5,404 nt of DNA from Thermoflexia bacterium (GCA_030605705.1 JAUWHU010000471.1:1-5404), one strand, 5' to 3'. Shown: positions 1 through 5,404, counted from the first letter of the stretch. The notes: a model not told the origin generated them from the letters alone. Numbers and translations: made by a program.

Positions 1-71
1 GCAACCGTCCGGCCCATGAGGATGCCGGAACTTGGTCTGGCTGCACAGGGATGTATCTCCAGCGGCCAGAA

Positions 72-87
72 CGCCAACAAGTTGGCG
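72..87 (-). terminator. Short palindrome after the coiled-coil gene, weak terminator candidate
   Basis: CGCCAAC (72-78) and GTTGGCG (81-87) are perfect 7-base inverted arms, which in RNA give a 6-bp stem with a 4-base loop. The palindrome lies about 28 bases past the stop codon of the minus-strand gene at 115-639, where an operon end would be expected. No U-run follows the stem on the minus strand (the next bases are TTCTGG), so it is at best a weak or Rho-assisted terminator or a 3'-end stabiliser. The rest of 1-114 shows no supported gene. Frames open to the left edge exist on the minus strand, but none has a ribosome site or a recognisable product. Confidence 0.25.
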
Positions 88-114
88 CTTCCACCATGAG
101 TGTGAAACGTTTAC

Positions 115-639
115 TTACCCGATGATGCGTTTGGCGCGGGCTAGAGCGACTTGTAGTTCCAGGCGCGCATCTTCGACGGGCAGACCCTTTTCGCCCGCTT
201 TGAGTACGCCGGGAGCCGGCGCAGGCACTTGAGGCAGCACTTTCTCGGCGGCCTGGCTGACCGCGCTCAAGGTGGCGACGGCTTCTTCCGCTTTGCTCTT
301 GGCTGCCTGGGCTTCCGTCTCGGCGGCATTGCGCGCCTCGGTCGCCTGTTGCGCGCTGAGCGCAGCGCTCTGGGCCGTCGCTTCGGCGCTTTCGGCGCGC
401 GCTTCGGTGCTGACTTTGTTGAAGTAGTAGCCGATGACGACGCCGAGCAGGGGGTTGATGATCAACAGCAGGTCCTTCACGTGCGCAAACTGGTCGGACG
501 AGTCAACGTAACGCAGGGCTGTGATCAACATCACGACCGTGCCTAAGACGACGATCACGGCAATCGCCGCCGCCACGTATTCCCGAAAGTGACGCAGGTT
601 AGATTTGGTGGTAACTGCTACGGATGGTTTTTCAGACAT
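115..639 (-). CDS. Small two-helix membrane protein with Ala/Glu-rich coiled-coil tail, partner of CHAT protease
   Basis: The 174-residue product belongs to no family I can name. The ATG at 639 (MSEKPSVAV) is chosen over the in-frame ATG at 654 because an AAAGGAG site lies 5 bases before it. Seen in the sequence: a basic N-terminus (KSNLRHFR), a hydrophobic helix at about 20-44, a short acidic loop (DSSDQF), a second helix at about 56-73 ending GYYFNK, then an alanine-rich stretch at about 77-133 with regular Glu, Lys and Gln, as in a coiled coil. A Pro-rich hinge (PQVPAPAP, about 136-143) and a C-terminal amphipathic segment rich in Leu, Ala and Arg follow. By the positive-inside rule both ends should face the cytoplasm, leaving the tail accessible to soluble partners. 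It sits 50 bases after the CHAT protease gene and is probably co-transcribed, so it may be that protease's substrate, membrane anchor or effector. This role is inferred; only the membrane and coiled-coil character is seen. Confidence 0.85.
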   Translation of the reverse strand: MSEKPSVAVTTKSNLRHFREYVAAAIAVIVVLGTVVMLITALRYVDSSDQFAHVKDLLLIINPLLGVVIGYYFNKVSTEARAESAEATAQSAALSAQQATEARNAAETEAQAAKSKAEEAVATLSAVSQAAEKVLPQVPAPAPGVLKAGEKGLPVEDARLELQVALARAKRIIG

Positions 640-644
640 TTCAG

Positions 645-651
645 CTCCTTT
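645..651 (-). promoter_or_regulatory. Ribosome binding site of the coiled-coil membrane protein gene
   Basis: On the minus strand AAAGGAG stands 5 bases before the ATG at 639. It lies inside the extra codons that the ATG at 654 would add. This favours 639 as the start. Confidence 0.7.
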
Positions 652-659
652 CATCTTAT

Positions 660-688
660 CCTTGCGAAGGTTTCAACCCTTCGCAAGG
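660..688 (-). repeat. Perfect 11-bp hairpin between CHAT gene and membrane-protein gene, with overlapping alternative hairpin
   Basis: CCTTGCGAAGG (660-670) and CCTTCGCAAGG (678-688) are perfect inverted arms around a 7-base loop. The minus-strand RNA folds just after the CHAT stop codon (692-690) and before the ribosome site at 651-645. The same stretch can form a second, mutually exclusive hairpin, AACCCTT (675-681) with AAGGGTT (685-691), which reaches into the stop codon. No U-run follows, so this is not a standard terminator. It may tune read-through, mRNA stability or the ratio of the two proteins. Each arm is itself nearly palindromic, as in REP-like intergenic elements, so it may also be one copy of a dispersed repeat. 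Confidence 0.7.
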
Positions 689-689
689 G

Positions 690-2867
690 TTAAGGGTTTA
701 CACCGGGCACGATGCGCGTGTCGCCGTCAGCGTACAGCGCGTAAAGCAGGCCCATCAGGTTATGGTGTTCGTAATAAAACTCCCGGCGCAAGTCCAGGAA
801 CACCTGACCCAAAGATTTGCCGGCCAAGAATTGATCGAAGAAGCGTTTGGCCCATTCGGCGGCGAACAACGCGGGCGTCTCACATTCGGTGCCGATGACG
901 CCGCGCGCCCCTTTGGCCATAAAGTAGGGCACGAAGCCGTCGTAGAACAGCGGCGAGAGTTCCGCCGATTCGCAAGCGTTGATGAATACCAACGGTGCGC
1001 CCGGCAGCACCTTTCTGGTTGACGCAAACAGGTTCAGGTCTTCCAGTGTCAGACGCTGACCGCCGCTCAACACCAGCGTCGAGTCATCCGGCCCGCCAGC
1101 TTCGGCCAGTGATTTGGAGATGGCGTGGCAGTAGAAGTAGAGAATCTGGTCGGAGGTGGTGGTATCGGCCAAAGCCTGCGTCACCTCGTCCTTGCTCTCG
1201 CGCACGATCACCTGCACGTCGCCGCTTTGGTCGAGCTTGTCCCAATAGCTTCGCTGGTCGGCGATGAGCGGCCTCCCCATCTGCTGATCTATGTCGGCGT
1301 TGACGTTGAGGCTGACGGCCAGGCTGGGGCGGCTGTCAATCGTACCGTCAAGCGCGTGCATCTGGGGCTGGAGCGGGATGTGCTCAATGATGTGTTTGAG
1401 GCCCAGGAACAGCTCCGGGTTGATGTCCTCTGGATCGTACTCATCGGCCAGGTACAGGATGCCCCAGGGCAGCATGAACTGCTGGGAGAAAATCTGAATC
1501 TTGAGCATCTCTTTCTGGGCCATCGCGCGCAGTTTGTCGCCCAGGAGGTTGGCCTGCGCATCGGCGGCCGGGCTGTAGAAGATGCGTTGGTAGAGGCGGA
1601 AACCGGCTTTAGCCAGACGCTGCAGCGCTTCCTGGTTGACCTGGGACGGGATGTCTATCCCCGCCTGGTAGATGCAGGTCAGGCTGGGACTGACCTGCAG
1701 GTGGACGATTTCCAGCAGCTCCTGGCGCACTTGAGCGATCAGCTGGTCGAGTTCTGGCAAGGTGAGGGGCAGGGTAGCCATCGCGCCCACCGCGCCGGTC
1801 ATGATGATCTGGAAACCCGTGCCGGTGTTTTGGATTATCAGGTTCACGTCCCGTGGTTGGACGACGAAGGCGGCATCCAATGTACGGCCCAACGTCTCGG
1901 CGGCGAGCACGCCTGTCTGGCCGGCGGCCCCGGTGTGAAGTTTGAGCGTGAGGATCTGGATGAAGTTGCCGTCCTTGAGGAAGATGGCGTTGAGCACCCC
2001 CTCGCCCTCGTGCTGCGGTTCGATGTCGAAGCGGGCTTTGCCTTTGGATTTGCCGGTGCGCGGCACGCGGAGATTCTGCGGCTCGGTGTAGATTTCGAAG
2101 TCGTCGCTCTGGAGATGGACGGTCAACGTCACCAGTTGCTCGTCGGGCCTGAAGTGGTAATCGAATCCGGCTGCTCCTACGGCTACGTCGCGCAGTTCGG
2201 TATCCACATCGAAGGCCAGCGTGTAGACCTCGCCCAGCTGCAGCGGCTCATGCTTATCGTGATCCTCAATCTCGGCGTTGATCCAACGTTTTTCCGGTTC
2301 GACCTCAAGCGGTGGTGGTGGTTCTTCACCTGCGTCTTCGGCCCGCAGCACGCCGAGGTCAATTGCTGCATCCGTTCCTTCGCCCATTAACATGGCGAAG
2401 CCTTTTTCACCCAGGCACAGCTCCTCAAAAGGCTCCGGGGATTGGTTCAACCAATCCAGATCCACGCCCATCAGCACATCGCGCTGTGTTTCCGCCAGCA
2501 GCCCGGCTACCTGACCGCCGTCCAGGACCACGAGTCGTTTGCCGGGTGTTTTTCTGGCGCGACGTTGAGCCTCTCTCGTGCTCATAGTCGCTCGTTCGAC
2601 CGCGTCCGCAGCCAGGGGGGCAAGCAGATTGGGCACATCGGCCAGGGCGGCGTTCAACATCCCTTGCCACAGCGTCTCGCTCTCTTTTTGCAATGCCTGG
2701 ATGAGTTCGCTCAATCGCAGGATGGCGTATTGACCGTTGTCCAGACAGACGACAATGTAAATCCACTTGTTGCCGGTGGCGTCCACTCGGTCGCGCACCT
2801 CTTCCACCGTCGTCCGCTCGTCCACCACAATGAAATCGCGATCGAGTGCGCTGGTAGCGATAGGCAT
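690..2867 (-). CDS. CHAT-domain cysteine protease with N-terminal CBS-like region
   Basis: This 725-residue protein ends in a CHAT domain, a caspase-like clan CD peptidase fold. In order: two CBS-like repeats at about 12-60 (FIVVDERTTVEEV...YAILRLSELIQAL) and 90-125 (KRLVVLDGGQVAGLL); an acidic, Pro-rich linker near 175-195; a beta-rich region at about 195-312; a small alpha/beta region at about 328-395; and the CHAT domain at about 410-725. The CHAT part has the usual PWGILYL segment (about 467-473), the catalytic His in YFYCHA (His581) and the catalytic Cys in VFINACES (Cys632), so the dyad looks intact. CBS pairs commonly bind adenine nucleotides, so the N-terminus may sense a ligand; that call is by pattern and less sure than the CHAT call. 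There is no signal peptide, membrane helix or TPR array, so it should be cytoplasmic. The ATG at 2867 follows a strong GGGAGGAGGA site; a TTG six codons earlier lies inside that site and is rejected. The next gene, 50 bases on, encodes a membrane protein that may be its target. Confidence 0.92.
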   Translation of the reverse strand: MPIATSALDRDFIVVDERTTVEEVRDRVDATGNKWIYIVVCLDNGQYAILRLSELIQALQKESETLWQGMLNAALADVPNLLAPLAADAVERATMSTREAQRRARKTPGKRLVVLDGGQVAGLLAETQRDVLMGVDLDWLNQSPEPFEELCLGEKGFAMLMGEGTDAAIDLGVLRAEDAGEEPPPPLEVEPEKRWINAEIEDHDKHEPLQLGEVYTLAFDVDTELRDVAVGAAGFDYHFRPDEQLVTLTVHLQSDDFEIYTEPQNLRVPRTGKSKGKARFDIEPQHEGEGVLNAIFLKDGNFIQILTLKLHTGAAGQTGVLAAETLGRTLDAAFVVQPRDVNLIIQNTGTGFQIIMTGAVGAMATLPLTLPELDQLIAQVRQELLEIVHLQVSPSLTCIYQAGIDIPSQVNQEALQRLAKAGFRLYQRIFYSPAADAQANLLGDKLRAMAQKEMLKIQIFSQQFMLPWGILYLADEYDPEDINPELFLGLKHIIEHIPLQPQMHALDGTIDSRPSLAVSLNVNADIDQQMGRPLIADQRSYWDKLDQSGDVQVIVRESKDEVTQALADTTTSDQILYFYCHAISKSLAEAGGPDDSTLVLSGGQRLTLEDLNLFASTRKVLPGAPLVFINACESAELSPLFYDGFVPYFMAKGARGVIGTECETPALFAAEWAKRFFDQFLAGKSLGQVFLDLRREFYYEHHNLMGLLYALYADGDTRIVPGVNP
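1673..1699. repeat. Perfect 10-bp inverted repeat inside the CHAT gene
   Basis: TGCAGGTCAG (1673-1682) and CTGACCTGCA (1690-1699) are exact inverted arms around 7 bases. They lie in the coding sequence for HLQVSPSLTC, just before the CHAT domain. It would form a stable hairpin in mRNA or single-stranded DNA. It may be chance in a GC-rich gene; no function is assigned. Confidence 0.6.
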
Positions 2868-2871
2868 AGTT

Positions 2872-2881
2872 TCCTCCTCCC
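2872..2881 (-). promoter_or_regulatory. Strong ribosome binding site of the CHAT gene
   Basis: The minus strand reads GGGAGGAGGA, 4 bases before the ATG at 2867, an almost ideal Shine-Dalgarno sequence. It decides the start: the upstream in-frame TTG at 2885 would translate through this site as REEE. Confidence 0.85.
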
Positions 2882-2924
2882 GCAAAAGGTACGCTTTGAC
2901 TGGTTGCTCGTGCTCGTTGATAAT

Positions 2925-2953
2925 AGTATATCATCACTGAGCAAAAAAAGCAA
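2925..2953 (-). promoter_or_regulatory. Candidate promoter of the CHAT / membrane-protein unit
   Basis: The minus strand has TTGCTT (2953-2948), a 17-base spacer and TATACT (2930-2925). The -10 box matches 5 of 6 consensus bases and the -35 box only 3 of 6. A second -10-like TATTAT overlaps at 2925-2920. Transcription would begin near 2918, about 50 bases before the ATG at 2867. The AT-rich setting and T-tracts between GC-rich genes support a promoter here. The weak -35 suggests low basal activity or an activator. Confidence 0.45.
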
Positions 2954-3015
2954 AAACGTTTGGGACCGTGCAATTAATATCTTACCAGTGACATTCTTGT
3001 ACATTGAGCAAGAAT

Positions 3016-3136
3016 TTCACCACGGAGGGCACGGAGCGCAGTGTGGGCAGGCAGTGCCCACAACACAGAGTTCTGGATTTACTGTTTTCTTCTCCTTGTT
3101 ATGTGTACTGCCTGCCCATACTGCGTCTGTGGTGAA
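3016..3136. repeat. Imperfect palindromic intergenic element (MITE- or REP-like)
   Basis: The ends are TTCACCAC (3016-3023) and GTGGTGAA (3129-3136). Inner arms CGCAGTGTGGGCAGGCAGTGC (3037-3057, given here as its family pattern with a CGCAGTATGGGCAGGCAGTAC counterpart) pair with 3105-3125 read in reverse, with two mismatches; about 10 extra bases sit in the left arm. A nested perfect 8-bp hairpin, TGTGGGCA (3042-3049) with TGCCCACA (3055-3062), competes with the long pairing. The TTCACCACGGAG...GTGGTGAA pattern recalls short repeats scattered between genes in Chloroflexota, Planctomycetes and other large genomes, often mistaken for tiny ORFs. No clear target-site duplication is seen. It fills most of the 327-base gap 2868-3194; the rest is AT-rich DNA with the CHAT promoter and a small hairpin, and no gene. 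Confidence 0.6.
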
Positions 3137-3153
3137 GTCGCCACTACGACTTC
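3134..3153 (-). terminator. Hairpin downstream of the antitoxin gene, weak terminator candidate
   Basis: GAAGTCG (3134-3140) and CGACTTC (3147-3153) are perfect 7-base arms around CCACTA. The hairpin begins about 40 bases after the antitoxin stop codon and touches the end of the palindromic element. No U-run follows on the minus strand, so Rho-independent termination is unproven. It could instead be part of the repeat, since GTAGTGGCGACTTC-type sequences recall Chloroflexota intergenic repeats (recognition only). Confidence 0.3.
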
Positions 3154-3194
3154 CATATCTTACGATTTTGGGGTAATTATTTCTCTGGAATAGC

Positions 3195-3452
3195 CTAACC
3201 CTGTGACTCCAGGGCTTTCTCAACGTTACCGGCGGTCACACGCTGCGTGCGGCCTGCCTGGACGTCGGTTTCCCCCTTGCGGATACGGTTCTGCCATTCC
3301 TCCGACCAGAAATAACTCTGATCAGGGTCCTGACGTAGCTGATCCAGCAACGTTTCGATGCGGCGAAAGGTGTCATAACTTATCAGCACTTCTTGGGCTT
3401 GCTTGTTTTGATCGTAGAAAATCTTTGCTTCCGACAGTTGAATATTCAACAT
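3195..3452 (-). CDS. Orphan Phd/YefM-like type II antitoxin
   Basis: The 85-residue product has the layout of a small antitoxin. An N-terminal half (MLNIQLSEAKIFYDQ...EVLISYDTFRRIETLLDQL) resembles the Phd/YefM dimer and DNA-binding region. A charged C-terminal half (FWSEEWQNRIRKGETDVQAGRTQRV...VEKALES) has the helix / AGR / helix pattern of toxin-binding tails. The ATG at 3452 is chosen because GAGGTG lies just before it; the in-frame GTG at 3464 overlaps that site. It has its own good promoter at 3497-3526. Such antitoxins normally sit next to a RelE/ParE- or PIN-type toxin. None is visible here: the next 327 bases leftwards are noncoding and the upstream neighbour is a glycosyltransferase. 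It may be a solitary autoregulator, the remnant of a broken pair, or may act with a distant toxin. The family call rests on sequence pattern; toxin identity cannot be inferred. Confidence 0.65.
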   Translation of the reverse strand: MLNIQLSEAKIFYDQNKQAQEVLISYDTFRRIETLLDQLRQDPDQSYFWSEEWQNRIRKGETDVQAGRTQRVTAGNVEKALESQG

Positions 3453-3456
3453 AGCA

Positions 3457-3462
3457 CACCTC
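3457..3462 (-). promoter_or_regulatory. Ribosome binding site of the antitoxin gene
   Basis: GAGGTG on the minus strand lies 4 bases before the ATG at 3452 (6 bases if the core is GAGG). It overlaps the alternative GTG start at 3464, which makes that start unlikely. Confidence 0.6.
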
Positions 3463-3496
3463 ACCTGTTATCGGGCACAAAGTTATGTTCAATCGA

Positions 3497-3526
3497 ATTG
3501 TACCATACTTGAAAGGAAAAAGTCAA
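3497..3526 (-). promoter_or_regulatory. Sigma-70-type promoter of the antitoxin gene
   Basis: The minus strand has TTGACT (3526-3521), an 18-base spacer and TACAAT (3502-3497), each 5 of 6 to consensus. A TGG just before the -10 fits an extended -10 element. Transcription would start near 3490, some 38 bases before the ATG at 3452. A short CAAT-TCG-ATTG inverted repeat overlaps the -10 box and the bases just after it, and could be an operator for the antitoxin itself, but it is too short to be sure. This is the best promoter in the window. Confidence 0.65.
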
Positions 3527-3606
3527 TAGGCTGGGGGCGGCTCCCGTGTTGTACGACGTGGATAGCGGTGGCCCGGTGTGGAGCGAGACTCAGGCCAATG
3601 CGCCTC

Positions 3607-5404
3607 TCACGGCGCGCCGCGCCAGTCGTAGACGAGCGCCAATAGCCGGCCATCCGGCGCGCGCAGCTCGGTCACTTCACCGCCGGGGTAGGTCTGGCTG
3701 ATTTGCTCCAGCTCTCCCCGCCGCTCGGGGACGAGGACGAAGCGCGCCGGCGAGGGGACATTCTGGGGCAGCGTGCCGGACAGTACATCAACACCGTGCT
3801 GATCCCGTAGTAGGAAAGCCAGCGTGCCGAACTCCCAGTAGAGGTAGGGTTCGCCTAAGAAATAGCTGGTGCTCCCCGGCAGCGGCTGCTCCAGGGCGAA
3901 ACGGGCGAAGTCCGTCGCTATCTCCGCCGTGGGATTGCCATAAGTCCGGCGTGGGGTGTAGATCACGAAGTAGAAACTCAGGTTCAGGATGCAGGCCGCC
4001 GCCAGCAACGCTAAAGTGATCTGTTGCACCGGTCGCCGGTGACGCGGCATTGCTTCCCACAGCGCTGTTACACCCCAGGCGATCAACAACGCTGCCGCCG
4101 GCACTAAGGATAACCCCCGCTGGCTGCTGGGCGGGTTCTCGGTCAGGCCCCAGGCCATCAATAGCGTGGAGCAGAACCAGAGCAGGGTGAAGCCACGGGA
4201 GGGCCAGCGCCAGCGCAGCGCGGCGGCGATCAGCCCCACCAGTAGAAACGCCCCCAGGATGAAATCCAATAGGGGAATCTCCGGCCGGTACCAGAAGGTC
4301 GGGTCCGGCGTCAGGTGAAAGGCCGTGACGGCTTTCCAGAGTTGCTGGAGCAGCAATGCTCCGGCGCTTTTCCCTGTTGCTGCTATTTCTCGATTTAGCC
4401 ACCCTGAGGCAAAGATGCTGACGGCATTGTAGCGCGCGGTCAAATCAGAGGGGTGGAGCGTGTACCACGCCAGGAGGGGGAATGTGACCACCAACCAGCC
4501 GCCGGCCAAAGTCCACAAGCCACGCCGGCGCCGGGCGACGAAGCGCGGTTCCGCCAGGGCGCGCCAGAGCAGCCACAGCGCCACGAGCGCGGTGACCCAG
4601 CGCGCGCCAAAGTACAGGTACCAACCCAGGCCCATCACCATCCCGCCGAGTCCCCATTCCACCGGGGTGGAGTCCTCGGAGGAGGCGCGCCGGTGCAGGG
4701 CGCGCCAGAGCAGCCAGAAGACCAGCGTCCCGATCAGCGGGTCGGCGATCTGGTTGGACGCCAGGCGGCTAAAGTGGATGTGGTAAGCGGAGAACGCTAC
4801 GACCGTCGCCGCTAACGGGCCGACCTTGCGTCCTCCGATCTCGCGCCCCAGGAGCCAGGTGGTCAGGACCGTCAGGTCGCCGACGAGGGCCGACAAAGCT
4901 CTCATGCCGGCGATCCCCGTACCGAAAATGTGCATCGCCAGGCCGTAGGCCATGAAGGAGAGCGTGGGGACGGAGTACCAGCCGGTAGCAAAGGGGTTTC
5001 CGAGGGGCCGTTCCACCAGGCGTAACCCGGCCAGGGCTTGCGTGCCCTCATCTCCCCCTACGTTGGCCGGAATGTGTCCCAACGCGATTGCGCGCACTCC
5101 CAGCGCCGCCACGAGTAGGCCCAGTAATGCCATCCACTCTCGCCGGGAGAGATCTGGCTTTTGCCATTTCCCGCGCAGCGGCATAAAAAGCGCCACGACG
5201 AAAGTCGCCAGGGCCAGGAGCCAGAGTAGAAACAGTGCCGTGAAATCGCTGTCGGCGGGACGGCTGCGCGACGCAAGTCCCACGCTCAATGAGAGCAGGA
5301 GCGCTACCCACCGGAGCCAACGGTGTATTGGAACCTGTCCTGGGGCGCTGAGCCATCGCGCAGAGGGCGTTCTCCGGGGATAAAAAGTACGGCCCAGCAG
5401 GATT
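3607..5404 (-). CDS. GT-C membrane glycosyltransferase, PMT/ArnT-like (GT39/GT83 type), 5' end outside window
   Basis: At least 598 residues, with about 13 membrane helices and a C-terminal soluble domain of about 115 residues. Such enzymes move a sugar from a polyprenyl-phosphate donor to an acceptor on the outer face of the membrane; the sugar and acceptor cannot be told here. Counting from the TTG at 5289, helices lie near 16-36, 52-70, 105-123, 130-147, 158-174, 182-198, 213-245 (two), 258-276, 338-360, 366-382, 393-411 and 422-444. The first outer loop holds GGDEG (Asp80-Glu81), matching the acidic pair typical of PMT/ArnT active sites. HIHFSR (170-175), YLYFGARW (224-231) and NPPSSQRGLSLVP (385-397) are also family-like. 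That TTG is probably not the start: it has no ribosome site, and the frame runs on without a stop to the right edge, coding for a plausible helix (WLRWVALLLSLSVGLA) that the TTG would cut. It stops 154 bases before the antitoxin gene, which has its own promoter. Confidence 0.88.
   Translation of the reverse strand, partial: ILLGRTFYPRRTPSARWLSAPGQVPIHRWLRWVALLLSLSVGLASRSRPADSDFTALFLLWLLALATFVVALFMPLRGKWQKPDLSRREWMALLGLLVAALGVRAIALGHIPANVGGDEGTQALAGLRLVERPLGNPFATGWYSVPTLSFMAYGLAMHIFGTGIAGMRALSALVGDLTVLTTWLLGREIGGRKVGPLAATVVAFSAYHIHFSRLASNQIADPLIGTLVFWLLWRALHRRASSEDSTPVEWGLGGMVMGLGWYLYFGARWVTALVALWLLWRALAEPRFVARRRRGLWTLAGGWLVVTFPLLAWYTLHPSDLTARYNAVSIFASGWLNREIAATGKSAGALLLQQLWKAVTAFHLTPDPTFWYRPEIPLLDFILGAFLLVGLIAAALRWRWPSRGFTLLWFCSTLLMAWGLTENPPSSQRGLSLVPAAALLIAWGVTALWEAMPRHRRPVQQITLALLAAACILNLSFYFVIYTPRRTYGNPTAEIATDFARFALEQPLPGSTSYFLGEPYLYWEFGTLAFLLRDQHGVDVLSGTLPQNVPSPARFVLVPERRGELEQISQTYPGGEVTELRAPDGRLLALVYDWRGAP
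4555..4716. repeat. Exact 21-bp direct repeat within the glycosyltransferase gene
   Basis: The 21 bases at 4555-4575 recur exactly at 4696-4716, 141 bases (47 codons) apart and in the same frame. Both copies encode the peptide WLLWRAL at the cytoplasmic end of a membrane helix (residues 192-198 and 239-245 from the TTG at 5289). The flanking DNA differs. It may reflect a small in-frame duplication or gene conversion, or chance in a Leu/Trp-rich helix. Confidence 0.7.

Noticed and set aside
1..114. Partial gene at the left edge on the minus strand (for example from an ATG at 97)
   Set aside because: Frames are open to the edge but short, lack a ribosome site, and the peptide is Trp/Arg/Pro-rich with no recognisable family.
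115..639. Bacterial gasdermin as the CHAT protease partner
   Set aside because: The product has two N-terminal membrane helices and a long Ala-rich coiled coil, not the beta-rich pore-forming fold and length of a gasdermin.
1125..2390. A 421-codon open frame on the plus strand, opposite the CHAT gene
   Set aside because: It is antisense to a well-supported CHAT protease and has no convincing domain or ribosome site. Long antisense frames are common opposite GC-rich genes.
690..2867. TPR-CHAT protease of a type III-E CRISPR system
   Set aside because: There is no TPR array and no CRISPR repeats or cas genes in the window; the N-terminus is CBS-like and beta-rich.
2442..3176. A 244-codon plus-strand open frame across the CHAT start, promoter gap and palindromic element
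   Set aside because: It runs through antisense coding DNA and then a repeat (EFHHGGHGAQ is the usual false translation of such repeats). No homologous product is recognisable.
3017..3223. A 68-codon minus-strand frame just after the antitoxin, where a toxin would be expected
   Set aside because: It overlaps the antitoxin end, lies mostly in the palindromic repeat and shows no toxin-like pattern.
3788..4402. A 204-codon minus-strand open frame inside the glycosyltransferase gene
   Set aside because: It is a frame-shifted reading of the glycosyltransferase, whose own frame shows clear membrane helices and family motifs.

Overview
The window looks like part of a bacterial chromosome, with four protein genes all read leftwards (minus strand). 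Long GC-rich coding stretches are separated by AT-richer gaps. Three things point to a Chloroflexota (Anaerolineae-type) genome or a similar filamentous, multicellular bacterium: a CHAT-domain protease, a PMT/ArnT-like membrane glycosyltransferase with a C-terminal soluble domain, and palindromic intergenic repeats of the TTCACCAC...GTGGTGAA and CCTTGCGAAGG kinds. This assignment is by recognition only; no search was run.

Layout in the direction of transcription (right to left). At 5404-3607 is a large polytopic GT-C glycosyltransferase. Its frame is still open at the right edge, so its true start is outside the window. A 154-base gap follows, holding a good sigma-70-type promoter. Next, at 3452-3195, is a small Phd/YefM-like antitoxin with no recognisable toxin beside it. 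A 327-base gap (3194-2868) then holds an imperfect palindromic, MITE-like element (about 3016-3136), a small hairpin and a probable promoter. After it comes a two-gene unit: a 725-residue CHAT protease with an N-terminal CBS-like region (2867-690), then, 50 bases on, a 174-residue protein with two membrane helices and a long Ala/Glu-rich coiled coil (639-115). The 50-base gap contains a perfect 11-bp hairpin and an overlapping alternative hairpin. The last 114 bases hold a short palindrome that may end transcription, and no supported gene.

The most interesting part is the CHAT protease / coiled-coil membrane protein pair. CHAT domains are caspase-like Cys proteases, often found in bacterial conflict and regulated-death systems. 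Here the His-Cys pair is intact, the N-terminus looks like a ligand sensor, there are no TPRs, and the partner gene encodes a small membrane protein whose helical tail should face the cytoplasm. A sensor-protease with a membrane effector or substrate is a reasonable hypothesis, but it is inference from architecture and gene order. The glycosyltransferase and the antitoxin are probably separate transcription units.
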